Assembly: GCF_001043025.1 (NCBI RefSeq)
Contig: NZ_JYLD01000016.1
Location: 55,749-119,748, forward strand
Source: Pseudomonas helleri
GTDB lineage: Bacteria; Pseudomonadota; Gammaproteobacteria; Pseudomonadales; Pseudomonadaceae
Length of the DNA stretch: 64,000 nucleotides
Direction: 5' to 3'
In this document: positions 60,844 through 64,000 of the stretch, in pieces
How the letters are laid out: every line of letters starts with the position of its first letter
How positions within the stretch are numbered: position 1 is the first letter of the stretch
Position numbers and translations under genes: made by a program
The notes under the pieces: model-generated
The model's database searches: none
What the model was told of the DNA's origin: nothing
Seen by the model: only the letters and a program-made list of their open reading frames with translations

Positions 60844-61995
60844 TTTTGTGGTGCCCCGCAAGCTGCGTTCCATCCGGGCCAGACCTTCTTCAAGGGTTGA
60901 GCGCGGGCAACCGAAATTGAGCCGTACAAATTGCTGACAGGCTGCGCCAAACTCAGTCCCGGCGCTCAGGGCAACCTTGGCTTCGTTGAGAAAAAAGCGT
61001 TGCGGGTCGTCCAGGCCCAGGGCCGAGCAGTCCAGCCAGGCCAGGTAAGTGCTTTGCGGCGCGTGCAGGGTAATACCCGGCAGCCGCGTGCGCACGGCGT
61101 CGAGCAGATAATCACGGTTGCCTTGCAGGTAAGCCAGCAGTTCGGTCAACCACGGTTTTGCATCCGCGTAGGCGGCGCGAGTGGCTTCCAGACCCAAGGC
61201 ATTCACACTGTCGACCATGCCGGCGCGGGCGTTATCAAAGCGCTCACGTAGCTGCGGGTTCTGGATCACCGCAAACGCGGTCTTCAGACCGGCGATGTTA
61301 TAGGCCTTGCTGGCAGACATCAGAGTCACCGTGCGGTGCGCGAACTGCGGATCAAGTGACGCAATAGGCACATGGCGCAGACCATCGAATTGCAGATCGG
61401 CGTGAATTTCGTCGCTGATTATCAGCGCATTGTGCTCGACACAGGCATGACCAATATCTGTCAGTTCGCTGGCAGAAAAGCTCTTGCCCAACGGATTGTG
61501 CGGGTTGCTCAACAGCAGCGCACCGGCGCTGGCCAACGCCTCGTGCAGTGCCGGGATATCGGTATGGCAGTGGCCTTGGACATCGGCCTGGAACGGCAAC
61601 TCAATGCTTGGCAACCGCCAATGGCTGGCGGCATTACGCAGCGGCGAATAGTTTGGGGTCTGCACAACCACCTCCGCACCCGGTTCGATCAATGAGCGCA
61701 GCGCCATACTGACGCCGGGTTCGATACCCGGCAGAAACACCAGATCCTGAGGTTCGATCCGCCAGGCATAGTTATGCCAAAGGTAATCAACCAGCGTGTG
61801 GCGCAATGCGTCGGTTGCCAGGCAATAACCGAAAGCAGGGTGCGCAATGCGCTGTTGCAAGGCCTGCTGAATGACCGGAGCGACGGCAAAATCCATGTCC
61901 GCGACCCACATCGGCAGAACCTCATCCGTATAGCGGCCCCATTTTTTACTGCCGCTGCCGGCACGATCCAGCAGCGTATCGAAGTCAAAAGTCAT
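60838..61995 (-). CDS. patB: PatB/MalY-type C-S beta-lyase (PLP)
   Basis: A 385-residue fold-type I PLP enzyme of the MalY/PatB group, cleaving cystathionine-like C-S bonds to pyruvate, ammonia and a thiol. The N-terminus has KKWGRYTDEVLPMWVADMDF, a hallmark of the group. SNPHNPLGKSF carries the Asn motif, IISDEIHADLQF the Asp-Glu-Ile-His motif, and the PLP lysine is in LMSASKAYNIAGLKTAF. Its stop codon is created by the end of a REP repeat. No sulfur genes adjoin it, so its physiological substrate is open. Confidence 0.92.
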   Translation of the reverse strand: MTFDFDTLLDRAGSGSKKWGRYTDEVLPMWVADMDFAVAPVIQQALQQRIAHPAFGYCLATDALRHTLVDYLWHNYAWRIEPQDLVFLPGIEPGVSMALRSLIEPGAEVVVQTPNYSPLRNAASHWRLPSIELPFQADVQGHCHTDIPALHEALASAGALLLSNPHNPLGKSFSASELTDIGHACVEHNALIISDEIHADLQFDGLRHVPIASLDPQFAHRTVTLMSASKAYNIAGLKTAFAVIQNPQLRERFDNARAGMVDSVNALGLEATRAAYADAKPWLTELLAYLQGNRDYLLDAVRTRLPGITLHAPQSTYLAWLDCSALGLDDPQRFFLNEAKVALSAGTEFGAACQQFVRLNFGCPRSTLEEGLARMERSLRGTTKP

Positions 61996-62021
61996 GCTGT
62001 TCTCAAAAGAGTTAGAAGGTG

Positions 62022-62690
62022 TCAGCGCAAGGCATACACCGCCGTGTGGGGCGCTTGGATAGTGTTATTGAAACGGGCGTCATAGTACGCACCGTTGGCA
62101 CCAAACGGCCACTGTCTGGCGTTAAAAGACGATGAGTTATGCGGGGTGGGAGTGTTGATCTGTTTGAGTAGTGAATCAGACGTCGTTCGCCGGGGTTGTC
62201 GCTGTAGCGCGTTTCGTAGGCGAGGGTGTCGCCGTCCCAGCCGTAGATGTTTTGGCCGCAGTCGTATTGGGCGTTGAGCGTGCGCTGTTGCTGCTCGATC
62301 CACGCCGGGCCGGCGCCGGGCGGGCAGTGGGCTTTGGAGTATTTGGCTACGCGTCGCCCTAGGGCGTCGTAGGTGTAGTGCTGGCCGACGTAGTCACGCA
62401 GCAGGTTATCGAGGAGCTTGGGCGGCGGGTGGTGGATGGGCCGGCGCGGGGCCTTGGGATCGAGCAGGTTGCTGGCCGGGTCGAAGGCGAAGGTTTCTTC
62501 TTTGTGCTGGCTGCTGGCACCGAGCAAACGGCCGAGCGGGTCGTAACGGTAGTTGCGCACCAGCAGGCGCGTGCTTGAGCCGGTAAGGGCTACGGTTTGT
62601 TCCAGCAACTGGCTGTAGGTCAGCTAACTGACCCTGTGGCCTTCGGCGTCGCGGGGCCAATGCTGTTGTTGGGCTGTTAAAGAACGATGA
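62022..62690 (-). pseudogene. Decayed Rhs-repeat fragment
   Basis: Minus-strand translation from about 62690 gives Rhs/YD-repeat text (HWPRDAEGHRVS, then TYSQLLEQTVALTG, NYRYDPLGRLLGAS, HYTYDALGRRVAKY). It is broken by an in-frame TAG at 62624-62626. Near 62160 the coding feel moves to another frame, which ends NSSSFNARQWPFGANGAYYD onward to TAA/TGA at 62022. An Rhs core should continue for hundreds of residues, so this is a displaced remnant, left when another toxin end replaced it. It lies directly downstream of the current toxin and immunity genes. Confidence 0.7.
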
Positions 62691-62792
62691 ACTTATGGTT
62701 AGCGGTGCATCGATGCACGCGAGGTGCTGACCGTTAGGATGGAACCGCAGGTGGTCTTCTTATTTAGACTAAGTAGCTTTATAGTTGCGGCT

Positions 62793-63320
62793 CTATAGCT
62801 GAGTATTGACCAATTTTAGTTTCTGGGTGGCATTTGATATTTTATGTATCAATAGTGATGTCTCTGGGTCAGGAGAGTAATTGAATGTGTTAATTGTGTT
62901 TTTTCCTGCGTTGGCCTTTAGGTTGATGGATTCGGCCTCTGCATACGTCGAGGCGGAATCAAATATTTCTAGGTTGTCAGTGCAAAAATTAACGTCTATT
63001 CGATCTTCGTATTTTTTTGGGAAGCAGATGTTTTGTATTTTACTTAATACATCCTCCTCGCTAGCTGCCCATCGCCATCTGACAATTAGGCTGTGATCGT
63101 CAGAATATGCGACAAGCGTGCGTAATGGTTCATCACCCAAGATAAGTGCGGTTGTATTAGTCGTTGAAATCTCTTCAATATAGTTAGAGGTTCTGCAGGC
63201 TAAATCGAAATCTGATGGGTAGCCGTTGGTTCCGCCCCATAAAGGGGCGAATTTTTTTTCGATGATAACAAATGGTCCACCAGAACTTTCTATCCAATTT
63301 GAAAATGTATAAGTTTTCAT
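62793..63320 (-). CDS. Imm21-like immunity protein
   Basis: A 175-residue cytosolic protein. Its start MKTYTFSNWIESSGGPFVII resembles the Imm21 family, whose members begin with a W-x-E-S-x-G-G-P motif (here Trp9-Pro16), followed by PLWGGTNG. The DNA is much more AT-rich than its neighbours, a usual sign of exchanged immunity genes. Its ATG overlaps the stop of the upstream Rhs toxin gene by 4 bases, so it is translated with the toxin it should neutralise. The start at 63320 was chosen for this overlap; an upstream frame to 63386 lies inside the toxin gene. Confidence 0.8.
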   Translation of the reverse strand: MKTYTFSNWIESSGGPFVIIEKKFAPLWGGTNGYPSDFDLACRTSNYIEEISTTNTTALILGDEPLRTLVAYSDDHSLIVRWRWAASEEDVLSKIQNICFPKKYEDRIDVNFCTDNLEIFDSASTYAEAESINLKANAGKNTINTFNYSPDPETSLLIHKISNATQKLKLVNTQL

Positions 63321-64000
63321 TGTTGATTCATCCTCCGTTTTTCCTGTGTGACTTGCCCGGCTTGTCTTAAGCTGCAAGGTCGGCAATGTGCATATAGCCG
63401 TTGTGGCTTATTTTCAGTATTGAGTGCATTTGCTGGTTGGTGATCTGGGATGAAGTCACCGCTTTTGGTTCCCGGTTTATGTGTACCGCATGTGTGGCAG
63501 CCATCCCTATAGCCAATAACATTAATGTTCGCGCGCTCTTCTCTGTTGAAATTGCGTTCGGGGCCGCGTGCAAGTATTGATTCAGGGGCGTTTTTCCCGG
63601 GAGTCAAGGTATCGTTTCTAGCCAACCCCAGCGGATCAACCCACCCAATCGGATTCGGCGCATACGCATAGACATTCAGCCCACCCGCAAACCCTATCGG
63701 ATCCTTGCTGATAAACCGTCCGACTTGCGGATCATAGTACCGATAGCGGTTGTAGTGCAGCCCGGTTTCGGTGTCGAAGTACTGCCCTTGAAAGCGCAGC
63801 GGGTTGCGGATGTTTTCGCGTATTGCGCTGTCGGTACGCTTCTCTTTGGCCAACCCCCACGCTTGATACGTCGCACTCCAGGCAATCTCGCCGCGTTGGT
63901 CGGTGAGTTCCATCGGCGTGCCGAGGTGGTCGCACTGGTACCAGGCCATGGCGTTGAACGGTTTTGCCACGGGATGGTGTTGCCACAGCGGGTCGCGGTC
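63317..64000 (-). CDS. Rhs protein C-terminal core and toxin domain, partial
   Basis: The frame is open through the right edge, so only the last 227 residues are seen. First comes the end of the Rhs core: YQCDHLGTPMELTDQRGEIA, RFQGQYFDTETGLHYNRYRY, then YDPQVGRFISKDPIGFAGG and the cleavage-site-like NPIGWVDPLGL. After it lies a toxin tip of about 100 residues with GCHTCG, GDFIPDHQPANAL and HCRPCSLRQAGQV. The paired cysteines and the Asp-His suggest a metal-binding, possibly HNH-like nuclease. This is inference; the tip has no firm family assignment from me. The stop overlaps the Imm21-like gene by 4 bases. Confidence 0.85.
   Translation of the reverse strand, partial: DRDPLWQHHPVAKPFNAMAWYQCDHLGTPMELTDQRGEIAWSATYQAWGLAKEKRTDSAIRENIRNPLRFQGQYFDTETGLHYNRYRYYDPQVGRFISKDPIGFAGGLNVYAYAPNPIGWVDPLGLARNDTLTPGKNAPESILARGPERNFNREERANINVIGYRDGCHTCGTHKPGTKSGDFIPDHQPANALNTENKPQRLYAHCRPCSLRQAGQVTQEKRRMNQQ

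Noticed and set aside
1..64000. tRNA, rRNA, prophage integrase or attachment sites
   Set aside because: I saw no tRNA-like cloverleaf sequence, rRNA segment, integrase or phage structural gene; absence is by eye only and a tRNA or covariance-model scan would settle it.

Overview
The window looks like a chromosomal segment of a Pseudomonas species, probably of the P. fluorescens/P. fragi type. The evidence is GC-rich coding sequence, a Pseudomonas-style phenylacetate locus, Pseudomonas-type REP repeats of the 'gtaggagcgagcttgc' kind at many gene ends, and many LysR regulators. I assigned everything by reading the sequence; no database search was possible.

Layout. 1-12118 (all minus strand): one long apparent operon, transcribed exbD-tonB-TonB receptor-exbB-5'-nucleotidase lipoprotein-cdd-nupC-deoC-deoA-deoB-deoD-phosphodiesterase-like lipoprotein (cut by the window edge). 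It couples a private TonB-energised outer-membrane uptake system to periplasmic dephosphorylation and complete nucleoside breakdown. 12119-13449: gene-free region with two palindromes and a tandem duplicated repeat block. 13450-13941: GNAT acetyltransferase. 14073-30235: complete phenylacetate (paa) catabolon, with paaFGHIJK and paaABCDE-DUF485-paaL-paaZ on the minus strand and paaY and the repressor paaX on the plus strand. Three sites share a GTGATACAAAA-type motif and are likely PaaX-controlled. 30319-35354: feaR, tynA and feaB, which turn phenylethylamine into phenylacetate and so feed the paa pathway.

35383-38267: a compact minus-strand unit encoding an EgtD-like methyltransferase, a 2-oxoglutarate/Fe(II) oxygenase and an EamA exporter, divergent from a LysR regulator. 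I know no described system with this composition. 38430-44035: LysR, MlrC-family (M81) metallopeptidase, MFS transporter and two more LysR genes. 44223-50845: a D-cysteine desulfhydrase/ACC deaminase-type PLP enzyme followed by a full 2-oxoacid dehydrogenase complex (E1, E2, E3). 50915-54883: tripartite EmrAB-OprM-like efflux operon divergent from an IclR regulator. 55739-61995: a membrane-anchored cNMP-binding-like protein, an SDR, an AEC transporter facing lldD, a LysR gene and a PatB-type C-S lyase.

62022-64000: the end of an Rhs locus on the minus strand, with an Rhs core and C-terminal toxin module (open at the window edge), an overlapping AT-rich Imm21-like immunity gene, and downstream a decayed Rhs fragment with an internal stop. 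The main open biological questions are the TonB-deo nucleoside/nucleotide scavenging operon and the methyltransferase/oxygenase/exporter unit.
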